DNA of 64,000 bases from Fasciola hepatica (GCA_948099385.1 CANUEZ040000113.1:5468501-5532500), one strand, 5' to 3'. Counted from the first letter of the stretch, positions 23,441 through 35,282 are shown. Program-made: numbers and translations. The notes: a model not told the origin generated them from the letters alone.

Positions 23441-23569
23441 GGAAAACGCCCAACAGAGTATTGTTCTTATCTTATTATAAGTAAATCATGATGAAATTAC
23501 GGATGAACAGCAGTACAGAATCAGTGATAGGATATGCAAATGATTGAACTAACTTTATGATCATTCGGC

Positions 23570-23765
23570 TCGGTAATTTGACCGGGGGTGGCCAAACGGC
23601 CATCATAGTGGAATTTGGCACGGCGTCTCCGGTTAGATTGTTGCCACAGCCAGCCACTTCCCGTTCTATAGTCTTCCATTAGTCGCGGTCTCCTTCCTTC
23701 GACCTTCACCTTTCACTCACAGATCTCAGTTAATCTGATCAACCTTACACTCGGAAGCATCAGAA
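23570..23765 (+). repeat. SINE-A-like copy
   Basis: The A-box-like 'gggtggccaaacggccatca' and 'gtggaatttggcacg' correspond to the family head; the B box is decayed ('cggttagattgtt'). Its tail 'caaccttacactcggaagca' is also present in the loop of the hairpin at 24,762-24,919. Confidence 0.5.
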
Positions 23766-24585
23766 TTGAGTTTCACTGTTGTTGGTGGTCATCAGTGATA
23801 CCTATCCTCCACCGCACCCAAGGTTTAAACCTGAGACTTCTCACCTCTTTTTTACTTCAGAATTACCTGGACCATTGACTGACTCCGCTTATTGACAAGT
23901 ACGTGAATATGGAAGATATTAAACCAAATCATCTGACATACCAAAACTGGACAAGCTTAGTTGCTTAAGCAGGTAGTTCACGTTGAAGACAATTGCATCT
24001 GTTATCTGTTTTTTTATCAGTTGCTTCATTCCACAATTTTGTTCTGTGTATATTTATCAGTACAGTCAAAGTAGCACTACAAGGAGACACCGGTAAACAT
24101 GACTGTGAGGTTTAGATTGCGGAACTTGTATAAATCCCTTTTTGAGCGCGTTCTATCACCGGGGCAACGGAAAATAAATCCGGTTTACTGAACAAGCCGC
24201 ACACTCATGAAGAGGATACCAGTCGATTCAGTCAGAGTTACATGCGTGCAGAAGAGTAAAACACGTGTGCAATATGCTCAATTTAAGAAAAGGTGATCGA
24301 TATGTAAAGAGATGTGATTGGTCAACAAAGTCCGAGCTGAAGCAGAACTAACCACAACATTCTGTGTGTGTGCTTCCAGTGTGTCTGCATACTAGAAACG
24401 GATTGAACAGTAATTCCGTGACGTTTGCATGTGCGTGCGTGCCCGTAAGCAAGTGACTGATCGAACCGGACAGCACAGGGCGGAAACCGAGTGTTTTCTG
24501 TCACCAAAGTTCATCGAGATTCGAACTTTTCAATCTTCACAGAGGCTTATACCATCTAACTATCTACCTGAATCGGTTTATAACA
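23766..24585. other. No gene recognised
   Basis: Anonymous DNA with short frames only. Confidence 0.4.
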
Positions 24586-24589
24586 GTAT

Positions 24590-24715
24590 CCATTGTCTGC
24601 CAAATAGAATGTGGACTGTCAGTAACGGGATTCGAACTCGGGGCCGTGAAATTTTCCGTTTACGCTATTAGTCATCTGAACGCCACGGGGTCGTGTCCTA
24701 TTCGGCAACTACTGC
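24590..24715 (-). repeat. tRNA-like sequence, likely SINE head
   Basis: The minus strand reads GTGGCGTTCAGATGACTAA (A-box-like) and GAGTTCGAATCCCGTTAC (B box). It lies next to the long hairpin and may belong to the same unit. Confidence 0.45.
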
Positions 24716-24761
24716 CTACAAATATCACGCAATTACTTGCGAGTAGTGTGGGATTGTTTAA

Positions 24762-24919
24762 TTTTCGTTTGATTGACTGTCCTTTTGGACTCCACGTTTC
24801 ACGCGCAAACCTCAGGTCATCCGACCAACCTGCACTCGGAAGCACCAGACTCGAGTTTCGCTGACCTGAGGTTTGCACGTGAAACGTGGAGTCCAAAAGG
24901 ACAGTCAATCAAACGAAAA
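24762..24919. repeat. Near-perfect inverted repeat (58-bp arms, 42-bp loop)
   Basis: The left arm 24,762-24,819 and the right arm 24,862-24,919 are reverse complements with about one mismatch (CACGCGCAAACC against CACGTGCAAACC). The loop 'tccgaccaacctgcactcgg...' is not self-complementary, but matches the tail of the SINE-A-like copy near 23,735. A transcript from either strand would form a long hairpin. Confidence 0.9.
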
Positions 24920-26439
24920 CTACTACCTATTCTACAAATCAGAATGTCCATCATTGTTCATAACGACTTCGAACTATTATGCATATGGTCTTGATGTATA
25001 AATGGATTTTTAGTCCATATGGGAGGTGACTAAGATCAATGGTGTTTCCCGAATGCAGGACAGTATTCCATTGCCTTGATGTTCTGATCGTTGAGCTTGG
25101 ATGTCAGAGTATGACACCTCCGCTGGTGATGAAAAGTTTGAGATCTAAACGCCAAGCTCAGCGATAAGAACATGGTGACAACCAACAATCTGAGCTACGA
25201 ACAACACAAATATTTAAAACCATTGAGTATTTCATTTGATTTTTGACTGGCGCGCCAGATACAGAACGAGGAAATGTGGTACATTTACTATTCACACTGT
25301 GAAAGTATGTATTTGGGATTTTTTGCATTCTAAAAGAATAGAATCTCTTTGCTCGTAAAATGAACAATTCATTTTGTCCTCATATTCTGTTAAGCAGCGC
25401 CAATATCACACGAATATGGTATTCCTTCTCACCTAATCCTGAATACCTCATTAATTATTCTATGTCTCGTGGATGAGGATCCGGTGTTACTCATACATAG
25501 CGACCAGTCTTTTAACTTTCTTCCTCATTTGCACTATCACACTTTCACGGGAAACCATAGGGACTTCATACCTAACCCTCTTTTTCTGGTATCGATAATT
25601 CGCATGGAAATATTTACTGAAAAGAATGATGGCGAGAATGGCGAAATAATCAAAGGTGATACATCCTAGGTTAGTTAGATGAACACTTTTGGGTATGGTC
25701 TCGAAGTTAGCCTATTGCAGCGAACAAGTCTCTCGAAAGACAATGTTGCATGCAACCAAGATTACAAACCCTGACACAACGGGACCTGATGCGTCGCTCG
25801 TTAGTCTCACTACCCGAATAACTTTGGTCGCTTATTATGGGGAGGCGGTATTACGTCCCGAGATCGGCAGGCAAAACGTTAAGCATGACTGTGCAGCTGA
25901 ACGTGCACTTAGCAAAAACGTACGGTAGACGCATGTGCAAGCACGCCAGCAGAGACGCAAGCGGGCGACTAATTAAGTACGCAAATGTGAGTCACACGCC
26001 AGTGAAAACGCAGGCAAAGCATACACTGGACCAAACCACGCAATGTCGCAAGACAAGTGAAAACATGATTGTTCAGTACAGCCCGGGATGGAGCATAACT
26101 GGAATCGACCAAGTATGCGTGTGTACGTGCATGTGTCCGTGAGTATGGGATACGGAGCAATGGTCCACTGTGTGTGTGTGTGACCGTGCGAGACTTTCGA
26201 ACTGCGCACGTGACTGCCTAAACCGAACAACAAGCGGGATTTCTGCTCAATATGCGAACCCAAATGTAACAGATTGTGTTTGCGTTTTCAAGTCCTTTAT
26301 CCCCCTATCACAGAAAATAAAATAAGACCGATTTTCGTGGTTTGTAATGATGTAAATACATGTAACACAATGAAACGGCTTCTAAATAAAAACCAAGCCC
26401 GACAACCAAAATAAGCCCGTTGGAGCCATTAGCATTTCT
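24920..26439. other. No gene recognised
   Basis: Open frames of up to about 100 codons without recognisable domains or splice support. A short (TG)n occurs near 26,169-26,182. Confidence 0.4.
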
Positions 26440-26675
26440 TTACTATGTGCATGAGCATGAGTGCAGTAGGACCTCAAAGGGTCACTAAGCCGGCAGCCAA
26501 ACCCTGAGAATTGGAGTGACGGAGATCCCCATAAAGTCCTAATAGGTCAGCTGTGGTAACGCACAGGTTGACAATAAATTACCGTCTACCACCAAAGAGA
26601 CCGACGGTGGCGGGATTCGAACTTCTAACCTCCGAAGTAGTGATCAAACGAACCAATCGACCACCACCGCCTGTG
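26440..26675 (-). repeat. tRNA-derived SINE
   Basis: The minus strand begins GGCGGTGGTGGTCGATTGG (A box) and has the B box AGAAGTTCGAATCCCGCC about 35 bases later, followed by a body of about 170 bases. The head is close to SINE-A but the body differs (GGTAGACGGTAATTTATTG). Confidence 0.6.
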
Positions 26676-27282
26676 GAATGCATGAACATTGCTAGTTATT
26701 ACAACTGATGTTTAGGATCTGTCTTGTTTTCCTCTGTTAAGTTCTTCATATCGTGCTGTCAAATTTGTGGGTGGGGGTTTTCGCCCATGTTTTAAACTGT
26801 CCCACTAACTCTAGTGAGATCTTTTCTGCCTCCAAATCATCTCGTCTATTAGCGCAAAACAATGATTATATAGAATACTGGTCCATGTGATAGTGTCCAA
26901 ACATACGGGCTTAAATATAGCCCCACTGAAGTAGTGGGACTGTTATATAAGGAACGGTTGGAACAGATGAATCGGTGCCCGTAGAAAATGAGATCGACGT
27001 GAAATGTTATGGTGTGACTTTTGTTTGAATACGTGCCACAAAGGTATATAACGGTTGTGCTCAAGGCTACCACCGTCGTTGATCGCGGTCGCTGTTGGTG
27101 CTACGGGCGTGGCTTTGGTTGGTGGTTCTGTGGTATTTTCTCGCTTAGGTCGCGATACGTAGAGGAGTTTTTCAGATTTTGAAAATGATTTTCGGGTTTT
27201 TCAAAGCGAAACTTCAACTTTTTCCTATATTCATGATGGTGTAGTTACCATTGGCTGTATAATTCACCAAAGTGAGTATCAC
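26676..27282. other. No gene recognised
   Basis: Anonymous DNA. Confidence 0.4.
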
Positions 27283-27690
27283 TTATCGCGCGCGTTTGAA
27301 AGATGTGCCAAAAATAGCGTTTTCCCGCGCCCGGATGTTTGGTTTATAACTGGTCCATGTACTCAGTCGTTGCATTCGGCGCATTTGTTCGACCGGTGTG
27401 GGCAACCAAGACTTGAGGTTTAAACACCGCAGACAGGATTCATCAGTCATTCTATCGATCCACGCCACCAGTCAGCAGTCGTGTCACTCGAAATTCCGTT
27501 GTCTTAATCCATGGGCTTGGTGCCGTACCAGTGTTGACTGCCAACGTGACTAGGCTGTTTACCAACGACGGGTCAACACGTTCCCCCAGTCTCCAAGCTA
27601 TCTGCAACTTGCTGTGCGCTAGGATAAACCTGGCGAGCTGGAGTACATACACAATTACTTTCCAAGTAGACAACGCGGATTATGGAGACG
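27283..27690 (-). repeat. Dispersed repeat R2, copy 2
   Basis: The minus strand carries GGCGTGGATCGATAG, GAATCCTGTCTGCGGTGTTT, GGTTGCCCACACCGGTCGAA and TGAGTACATGGACCAG, the same order as the copy at 15,058. It has about 200 further upstream bases not seen in the other copies. Confidence 0.65.
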
Positions 27691-27797
27691 GATTTTGACA
27701 GCTTCCATTAAGGCTTGATTTTATTGAACAACCGTATAGTTTGATAGTGCTAAGTACTAAAAGATACAGAAAGTCTCACCCGCGCTCATTGTCTCAG

Positions 27798-28110
27798 CTA
27801 CCCGACGTGAAATTTGTTGTTGTTGTTGAGTCACCCGGATGTCATGGGCTGACAGTCATCCGTCACGTTGTACACCCTAGAAGGACCCTAGAAGAGTTGT
27901 TATGTCGTATCCCAGCTGGGATTGCTAGTTTCATGCCATGGGTCTTCGTCTATGCAGGACGATTCGCATATCAACAAAAGAAACACTGATTTCGAGGGTT
28001 TACAACACACACTTTCCACCAGAGACATCTCCAGGTTCGAGCATTAACGAGGCCTCTGATGACAACCTATGTGAGACATCGAAACAGAGTTTGTGTAGCT
28101 CATTGATGGT
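27798..28110 (+). CDS. Weak candidate exon(s), possible doublecortin-like signature
   Basis: The acceptor 'cattgtctcag' precedes LPDVKFVVVVESPGCHG and then LTVIRHVVHPRRTLEELLCR, ...MPWVFVYAGR, ending at a stop at 27,989. The pattern of a basic strand, RTLEELL helix and a ...VYxxxGR end faintly resembles a doublecortin (DCX) domain. After a possible internal 'tatgcag' acceptor, a second frame (27,959-28,109) gives a Ser/Asp-rich stretch, SINEASDDNLCETSKQ, before a gtaggt donor. The frame change means either two exons with an unseen junction or a decayed gene. I would not assign a function. Confidence 0.2.
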
Positions 28111-28149
28111 AGGTACAGCTTTCATGTTACATTAAATGTGTTAATCGGT

Positions 28150-28982
28150 TGAGCGCTTTGCAGGAGTCCAGGTGTCGAACAAGTGTCCTTGTCTATGAGA
28201 TGTGTGCTACGCAACAGGTTTCAGTGGGAAATTTGGTTGTATTTAGTGGTGCACACAGATATCCGGCCCGTCCGGCGCCATATGCTTATGGATATAACGT
28301 CACAAAATGTGGCCAACTTATGTAAACTCTGATACTGACTATTTTCATTTATTCCACCGCAGCATCACATTCTTTAATCTTTTTACTTATTTCGTTTTAT
28401 TATATAATAATAGCACACAATTTCACTAAGGGGGTTTCGGCCAGTTTGAGGTTGCTCATCGAGGAAAGAACTGAGAGTCACGTAAAATTTGACCCGAAGC
28501 TTGAAGTGTCGAAATTGGTTCAGTGGAAATCAAACCAATTTACCGATCGGATTGAAAAGCTTCGAGAACGGCAGTCGTCGGCTTTCGTTACACCTCATTT
28601 CATACGCTGCAAAAGTAACGCAGTTTATGAATCGCATTATACGTGGTATAGGTGAACATACATTTTCGATCATTCATTTTCAAGCCATTACAATCAAATT
28701 TATTTGTCATGAGAAAGGGGGGGGGAGTTAGAGGATAGTCTGTAAATTTATTGGTCGGTTTGTCATTCGATCGATTAGTCGACCAATCGATTGGTTGGTA
28801 GAGGGGAGATGTAGGGGAATGTGGTTAGTATTATCGTCTGAAGACTTATTGACCCGGATCGACAGTGCATTCGCGGGTGACGTCATCGGTCTTTGGACGG
28901 AGAAGCTCAAGCGCATGTACTGACTTCTTTTGCGAACATAGTTCAAGCTAAAGGACCCGCGTATAAATCGCTCCGGCCACCT
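28150..28982. other. No gene recognised; may include Penelope-like 3' UTR
   Basis: The part nearest 28,982 is downstream of the GIY-YIG coding region on the minus strand and may be its 3' end. A run of about 10 G's lies near 28,718-28,727. Confidence 0.4.
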
Positions 28983-29218
28983 CTAACGTTCAGCATCTGA
29001 TCGCTTTAGATTCGTTGCGTGGCATTCTGTACACGCGTTTTCCGCTCCGATTGGATGCCCTGAATCTAGTAAGTGGGCAGTAATTGAGCTGGAAAACGTG
29101 CCGTCCACCCCGCGTTGAAGCCAGCGTGGCTGATGCTCTTTGATGCGTTTCGACAAATGCCTCGTCGTTCGGCCAGCATAAGTAGCACCACAGGTGTACT
29201 TGAACTGATAGATAATCA
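28983..29218 (-). pseudogene. Penelope-like element, GIY-YIG endonuclease part
   Basis: The minus strand reads VIIYQFKYTCGATYAGRTTR and HLSKRIKEHQP, then SITAHLLDSGHPIG. The YTCGATYAGRTTR block is a GIY-YIG nuclease motif in the form used by Penelope-like elements (YxCxxxYxGRT), followed by the RIKEH segment. The sequence resumes at the RT part above 29,784, interrupted by a 552-bp insertion. The 13 bases at 29,206-29,218 are one copy of the duplicated target. Confidence 0.85.
29206..29218. repeat. 13-bp target-site duplication, left copy
   Basis: 'tgatagataatca' here is repeated exactly at 29,771-29,783, on the two sides of the insertion. Confidence 0.85.
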
Positions 29219-29770
29219 CAGAAGATATTGATGGCACGAGGAGTCTGAATCTCGTGCAATGGAAAACCCACTTTCATTTTTCACATCGAAAAGTCGGACG
29301 CCGAGAGCCGGAGTCGAATCGGCGACACTCTGCATGCTTGACAGATGCTCTACCAGCTCGGCAATCGCGATCCGGACAACTGGGTGTGAATAACGCAAGT
29401 GAATAATCGGCGATGCGTGAACCACGATACACAGCAAGCGGATTTTCTATTACATGAGATTCAGGCTCCTCTTGCCAACAATATATTCTGTGAATATACT
29501 TCATTGTCCAATGGATCACGTTCATCTGTTTGCTGTACGTCCCATTGGGAAGTGACCGACGAGGCTAGCCCAATGATTAAAACCAGGATAGTTACTGTGT
29601 ATCACTGCGCATCACCGATTATTCACTTGCGTTATTCACACCCAAATGTCCGGGCAGCGATAGCCCAGCTGGTAAAGCACCTGCCCGGTACGCGGATGAT
29701 TGTCGGTTCGATTTCAGCTCTCGGCATCCGACTTTTTGATGTGAAAAATGCAAGTGAATTTTCCATTACA
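29219..29770. mobile_element. 552-bp insertion of opposed tRNA-like SINE units inside the Penelope-like element
   Basis: Left unit (29,219-29,437, minus): a conserved leader with GCCGATTATTCACTTGCG, a tRNA-like part with A box TTGCCGAGCTGGTAGAGC and B box GCCGATTCGACTCCGG, and the tail GATGTGAAAAATGAAAGTGG. Right unit (about 29,585-29,770, plus): the same leader, A box 'atagcccagctggtaaagc', B box 'tcggttcgatttcagc', and the same tail, stopping at 'ttttccattaca'. Between them (29,445-29,510) lies a plus-strand copy of the tail region only. The two units form an inverted repeat of about 180 bp with an intervening spacer. The perfect 13-bp duplication outside shows that the whole block entered as one piece, or that one unit entered and rearranged. 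Confidence 0.8.
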
Positions 29771-29783
29771 TGATAGATAATCA
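29771..29783. repeat. 13-bp target-site duplication, right copy
   Basis: Identical to 29,206-29,218. Confidence 0.85.
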
Positions 29784-31401
29784 TTGATGAAGTCAGCGAA
29801 GGCCGTTTATATTTGTTCTCACATCTGATGATGGCATCTCAGCGTAGCCGCGTTAAATGTGGCTTTGACGGCAGCGCGCAGAACCCCATTAGTCCTCTCG
29901 GCTGCGGCGTCACCCTTGAAGGGGAGAGTGATGAACAGAATTTTCTTGGCTACCTACTGGCAACCTTTTTGTTTTTCGTTTATACTCCATATGGCAGTTG
30001 GTGAATTTCTCTGGATAGCCATTCACTGATAAAACGTTATGGTTTGTCTGTAGCTCTTTGTCCAGCGTATCTCCAGAGCATATGCGTTTAGCCCTTGATG
30101 TCAAACACCTTATCAGGCTTCTCTTTTGGCTTATGGGCACAAAACTGTGAAAATTTGTTTATTGCCCATTCCATGTTGCTTTTCTATGCACTTTTCGTTG
30201 TATTGAGCCTTCCGGGCGCCCCGTTAGATCAACATCCAAAAACGGAAGGTGGCTGTCCCTTTCTAGCCCAGCCGAGAACGTTATCGCTGGATGTGCCGCG
30301 TTGAAAATTTCCACGATTTCATCTATATCTGTAAGTCATTCGGTCGTGCAGAAAGTATCATCCACATAACGGCGAGGACCCGATATTGTTATCTTTAATT
30401 CGCTATCTTCTAATTTAGCCATGGAAATATCAGCTAACAGTGGACCAAAGGGGGAACCCATTGCGACTCTGTCTTTTTGTCGGTAATATGTTCCGTCAAA
30501 TAGAAACTGTACGTTTAAAATGCATCTCAGTAACTGTTCTTTGAAGTTTACTGTTGGGATTTCCATCGGAATTTGTCTTTCTTCGTTTCTACCAGTGACA
30601 CTTTTGTGAAAAGAGAGGCAGTGTCTAGTGAGAAATTTGTCTTTCTGTTGATGTTTGCGTCTTTGATGGCCTCGACAAACTGGAAACTGTCACGGAATGT
30701 GTGCTTACCAATCAATCTTCACACCGGTTCCAAAACTTCTACGAGCCATCGCGCCATGGTATGACAAACTGAGTTAGTCATGGAAAGAATAGGGCTTAAA
30801 GGTACACCGAATTTGTGAATCTTGGGCAACCCATAGAGTCGTGGTATGGTTGAAGCTACAGGTTTCATTTTCTCAAAAAGGCTATAGGATACATACCCAC
30901 TGGACCTTAGGGTTTTAAGCGCATCTGTCATTTCTTTCTCAGCACGATTCATTTGATCTTTACCAGATGCACCTTCCGCGAATTTCGATTTGTCGCTGAG
31001 GAATTGCAACTACTTTGTAATATAGTCGGATCGATTCATCATGACAATGCCAGCCCCTTTATCCAGTCGACTAAGGATAATCTGCCGATTCCGTTGTAAT
31101 TCCTTAGGTTCTTCAATACGTCCTCTAGTCAACAAACAAAGATTTCTAACCTGATGACGACGATATTGATAACATGTTGTGAATAACGAGCTCCTAAATC
31201 ATTATAGATCAGTATGTGATTTTGGCAATAGATCTCTTGTTTGTCCTATGAGGTTCTCAAAAGGAACTTCTATCTCAGTCTGATTCTCCTTACTTCGCGG
31301 GCAACAAAACTTGGACCCGAGTGATAAAGCTTCAATCAAAGTACGGGTCAACGGTACGCTAGATAAGTTGTCGGAAATCGCAGTATGATTACTACCAATG
31401 G

Positions 31402-31402
<1 letters not shown>
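29784..31402 (-). pseudogene. Penelope-like element, reverse transcriptase part
   Basis: Read downward on the minus strand: FCCPRSKENQTEIEV near 31,290, an ILSRLDKGAGIVMMNRSDY block near 31,040-31,080, RLYGLPKIHKFGVPLSPI (30,790-30,840), and the RT segment YYRQKDRVAMGSPFGPLLAD (30,440-30,490). The catalytic YVDD is at 30,357-30,368, followed by FLDVDLTGRPEGSIQRKVHR near 30,220 and the linker EYKRKTKRLPVG near 29,970. LPKIHK and the late YVDD are hallmarks of Penelope-like RTs. Several stops and frameshifts interrupt it. The 5' end is cut by an (ATT)n tract at 31,403, where the CR1-derived composite begins. Confidence 0.85.
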
Positions 31403-31441
<39 letters not shown>

Positions 31442-31462
31442 GTCATTCTTATTATTATTATT
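31403..31462. repeat. (ATT)n microsatellite
   Basis: ATT units with a short interruption at 31,441-31,450. The sister composite has a related but degenerate AT-rich run at 44,140-44,212, so the trinucleotide tract marks the edge of the repeat unit. Confidence 0.9.
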
Positions 31463-33886
31463 CGAAAAAGAAGCACATTGGGCTATTATTCTAGTTAAAT
31501 TCACCGAAGTCAAACGAATGCGCATGAGTATCACTAGTAGATTTGAATGCGTTATCAAGTAATTCATCATGCAGCATCAAGGTTCAACTCACCACTGAAA
31601 ATTATGGATGCATTGGACAGCTGTTTCATCACGATTGTTAGGAAAAATCAGCAGTGCAAATCCACCGAACTTCTAACAGGATATGAATGCGAGTTGAACG
31701 ATTGTGAGTCGATCACCTAACCACAAGTTTATCCGGACAGGATCTCAATGATTTATTTAACTTCACCACCACATGATGTAGCACCCTACAGTCATTAGCT
31801 TCAAACGGTCGCAAGTCATTGTCCGCATTGCAATGGAATCCTAAGAAGGAGATCAGTAAATTTCACCCAACTGTATGCACTTCTGTTCGTCTGAAAGTAT
31901 TCGAAAAACCTATTCCTACAAGCATTAGGTCGCGCGTTGAAAATGAGAGTGATTACCAGCTTGCTTACCGAAACAAACATTTCACAACAGAGGCCCCAGC
32001 ATATATATTCAATTCCATCTCACACTCCCTCGATTGCACCGGAAAGCCTTTTTGCACATGTTTTCTTGATAGGACTCTACTGTTATCAATGTTACAAAAC
32101 ACAAACATACCTCCATTTCTGTTGTCACTGATTCGAGACTGTTTCACTGATAGAACTCAACCAACAACCCTCGGACGTGAAATTTCTGATTTTCTACCTG
32201 TCAATGCAGGAACATTTTCAGGAAGCCATCCTATCTCCTTTCCTTTTAAATTCGTAACTAATCCAAAGCTTCTGATGATCTTCTGACTAAGTACTCTGAT
32301 GATGTTGCCAGTGGAATCAAATCTGAGGACAACTTTCAATTGTCTGGACTCAGTGATACATTATCTTCTATAATCCAGTGGTCCATCAAAACGAAACTGC
32401 ACCTTGGCTTGGTGTGATGGCTTGCATGCCTCCATGATCCAAAGAGATATGCAGGGTGTCTTCCGTAAGCCGGAGATGCAATCTTGCCTGACAGGTCAAT
32501 GGGCAGTGGCCAGACGAAGTGCAATCCGTGAACAAGTTGATGGAAAACATCTGGTTCTAACCACTATGCCCCTGGGGAGGACTTTCCAGCGAATAAACAC
32601 GGAGAAAAACTGTTTATCGATCTCAAAAGTTCCACTAGATGGACGTAGGAGTGGAGTGCCTGGGGTTTCTCTCGACAGTAGGAGAAGTCATCGCACTTCG
32701 TTGGGTAGCTATCGCCCGCCTTAGCTGGGCAGCCTCCAACCTAAAGGATGCTGCCCCGTTCACGTTCCCCTTGGGCCGTTGTGTGTATGGGACTGAGGAC
32801 TGAATCCGAAAGGGAGATCGATAACAGAGAGCCTGCAACGACAAGACAGAATGTATGCAACAATCAGGTCTCACGTGACAGACCAGATAAAGTTCCTTCA
32901 CGGGTTCTTCGGTCACGTTGCCGTGCTGTGTTGACTCCTCAGTGCCTTGTGGGTGAGACTTTTGATTCAAAGGCTCCGGTAAGGGTTTTCAAAGAAAAAC
33001 CCCTTCTGTGGTGTGGGCAGCCGCGAAGTACGATTCGCCCAGCATCTTTCCTGTAAAGGGTCTTACCAACAAATGCAAGATTTTATCATTTTTTGAAAAC
33101 CTATCAAAGCTATATCACGATCTAACTGTGTCTTCCATGTTGGTGTAACACATTTCCCTACAGAGAAGCACTTAACTTCGTGCGAAAATCTTTGCACATA
33201 TATCCTAACTGACTCGATTCATCCACTGCAGATGCATTTGATTGTGTGTTCTTTGTCCACCAGGTGCAAATACAACTTGTTCTACTCCCGGACAACCTCC
33301 ATCATTTTTCTGTTCTACTCTATCTTGCAAGGTATATTAATAGCTGTTTTTATCCGTCCCAATAGTTCTTGTGAGAAGACTATTCTATCTTCGAATCACG
33401 TCGATTTATTAGTACAAAAGCGAGGGTTTATACCTGCTGAATGGTGGCCATAAACAAATCTTGGCCCGCATCCTTATTGGTCCACCTGTTATTCTCAACC
33501 AGCTATTCTGAGTGGTTAGTCTGGGAGGAACTCAGTTGGTTTATTCGGTCCAGACGACAGTCGGCGTCTCGTTAGTTCTTCGACCAGCTTCATTCGTTCT
33601 AGTCTTGTCCTCGAATTAGGATAGGTGATGTGCTGGCTGTTCAGCAGACCATCATGCAGACTACTAAACGGACCGATCAGTCTGTTGACATGTGTCAGCC
33701 CATACCCTCGCAACAACCCATCACTGGTGTCTGGTGAACTCAAAAAGGCTTTGACTTAACTCATTTTGCTATCATTTCCTTGTTAGTTCTACGTGAACCA
33801 AGTATTTATTCATTCTTTTTTAATTATTCGGATGACCGACTGGTTCACCCAACGGGTAATGTACCGATGAGCGTGGTGCTTATAAT

Positions 33887-33888
<2 letters not shown>
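31463..33888 (+). mobile_element. CR1-derived composite repeat, copy A
   Basis: A leader of about 340 bases ('gaagcacattgggctatt' to 'gtagcaccctacagtcatt') is followed by RT codons (VRLKVFEKPIPTSIRSRV, YIFNSISHSLDCTGKPFCTC, LPPF-LLSLIRDCFTDRTQ) of a CR1-like element. The segment holding the first catalytic aspartate is missing: CFLDRTLL joins where CFLD(F)...DRTLL would be. A different non-LTR leader is embedded at 32,380-33,060 and shares 'ccggagatgcaatc' with 16,090. The 3' part 33,061-33,340 and 33,780-33,888 again matches copy B. No intact frame remains. Confidence 0.75.

Positions 33889-33946
<58 letters not shown>
33889..33946. repeat. (AT)n microsatellite
   Basis: Begins exactly at the 'ataatccat' phrase of the CR1 tail, where copy B reads 'ataatccatggcttgg'. 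Confidence 0.95.
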
Positions 33947-33950
<4 letters not shown>

Positions 33951-34362
33951 CTTCAGACTAACTGGTCAGATAAATCCACAATGATTTGTTTCATTTCAGC
34001 GCTAAATTAATTCAGTTATTGAAAGTTAACAGGTATTCTTTAACGAAAAATTTACAGTCTGCTGGCTGTTATAGAAACAGTGACCCCTGATGCTTGCCGG
34101 ACTGCCGTCCATTTACTTGGTTTATTTTTTTAGGTACAATCACTTCTTTAGGGACTATCATTAGCTCGCTTGATTGCATTGCTTCAGCTAAGTCTGTTTA
34201 ATAACTTTGAACATCGTTACACAGAGCTCGTGTCCTTCTAATTGGAAGGTGGCAACTACAGAACGCTGACGGCAACTGTTCAATTATTCAACTGCGACAG
34301 CGATCATCCGACCTATCACCAAAAGGTCTGCGTCCTTGCGCATGACCGAACAGTCATAACGG

Positions 34363-34365
<3 letters not shown>

Positions 34366-34396
<31 letters not shown>
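34366..34396 (+). repeat. (GT)n microsatellite
   Basis: About 15 GT units replacing the head of a SINE-A copy. Confidence 0.95.
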
Positions 34397-34398
<2 letters not shown>

Positions 34399-34525
34399 CG
34401 GCTTTAAATCCTTCTGTCTCAGGTTGGAATCCTGCTTCTGCAGCGGCCATTTTATCCAAATGTCGGCCTCTGATTGGCCGCGACCCCTCCCTGAAATATT
34501 GTATGATTATTAAATAGTAAGTGGA
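34397..34525 (+). repeat. SINE-A copy, 5' truncated
   Basis: A B-box-like 'ggttggaatcctgc' is followed by the family body, 'gattggccgcgacccctccc' and 'gaaatattgtatgattatt'. This matches the tail of the minus copy at 57,345-57,520. Confidence 0.65.
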
Positions 34526-35282
34526 AATGAACAAGAAGATATAAGATAAAAAAGATAAAGACAGAGACTCGAGCTGCCACGCTCGATAGTATACACTAGC
34601 TCCGGAAAGAAAAGCAATTCAGACCGTCCGAGTTGTTTTTAGCTAATGGGTGCCCAAAAAACTTCACCAACTCTTGTTTTCAAGACCCGAAAGCTGAAAC
34701 AAGACCAACGATAAGGCTGTCATTCTGCTGTCATATAGACTTGGAATAACCGAGGTGTTTTAGCGCATCCTACGGCCCTATGACATCAAAGTCACCCACA
34801 AACCAGTCGGGAACCCTGAGGTTCACTCTATTCAACGACAAAAACCGCTCGACCAATAGGGCGAAGTCGGTGTCACGCCATGCCGGGGGTTTGTGTACAC
34901 AGGCGAGAAGAGCAAAACAATTACGCACTCGTCTGCGCGAACGCAGACTTTTCCTACGACGCGCTAATCCACACTCGCAGATATGGGACCACTATGCGCA
35001 AACAGATTGCTAGGATAGGATCGAAAATAAGAGGATGGTCCCCGTCTCCCAAAGAAAGTAGGGACGCCAGAGCCTCGATGTATTCCATTTAAATAACTTA
35101 ATTAGCGGACATTTTGAAATTGATATGCATTACGTCACCAACAGTACAATGAAGTACGGACGAACAACACTCCAGTGCAAATGGACCTAGGAATTTCATT
35201 CGTTCACCTAACCACTTACGCTTGACAAGGATACCTCGTCTGAATCGAAACGTTATATAACTCAATGTAAACCTTTACTTCT

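Noticed and set aside
29640..29730. Functional tRNA gene
   Set aside because: A and B boxes are good, but the acceptor stem does not close. The same leader and tail occur in the minus-strand unit at 29,219-29,437, so it is a SINE.
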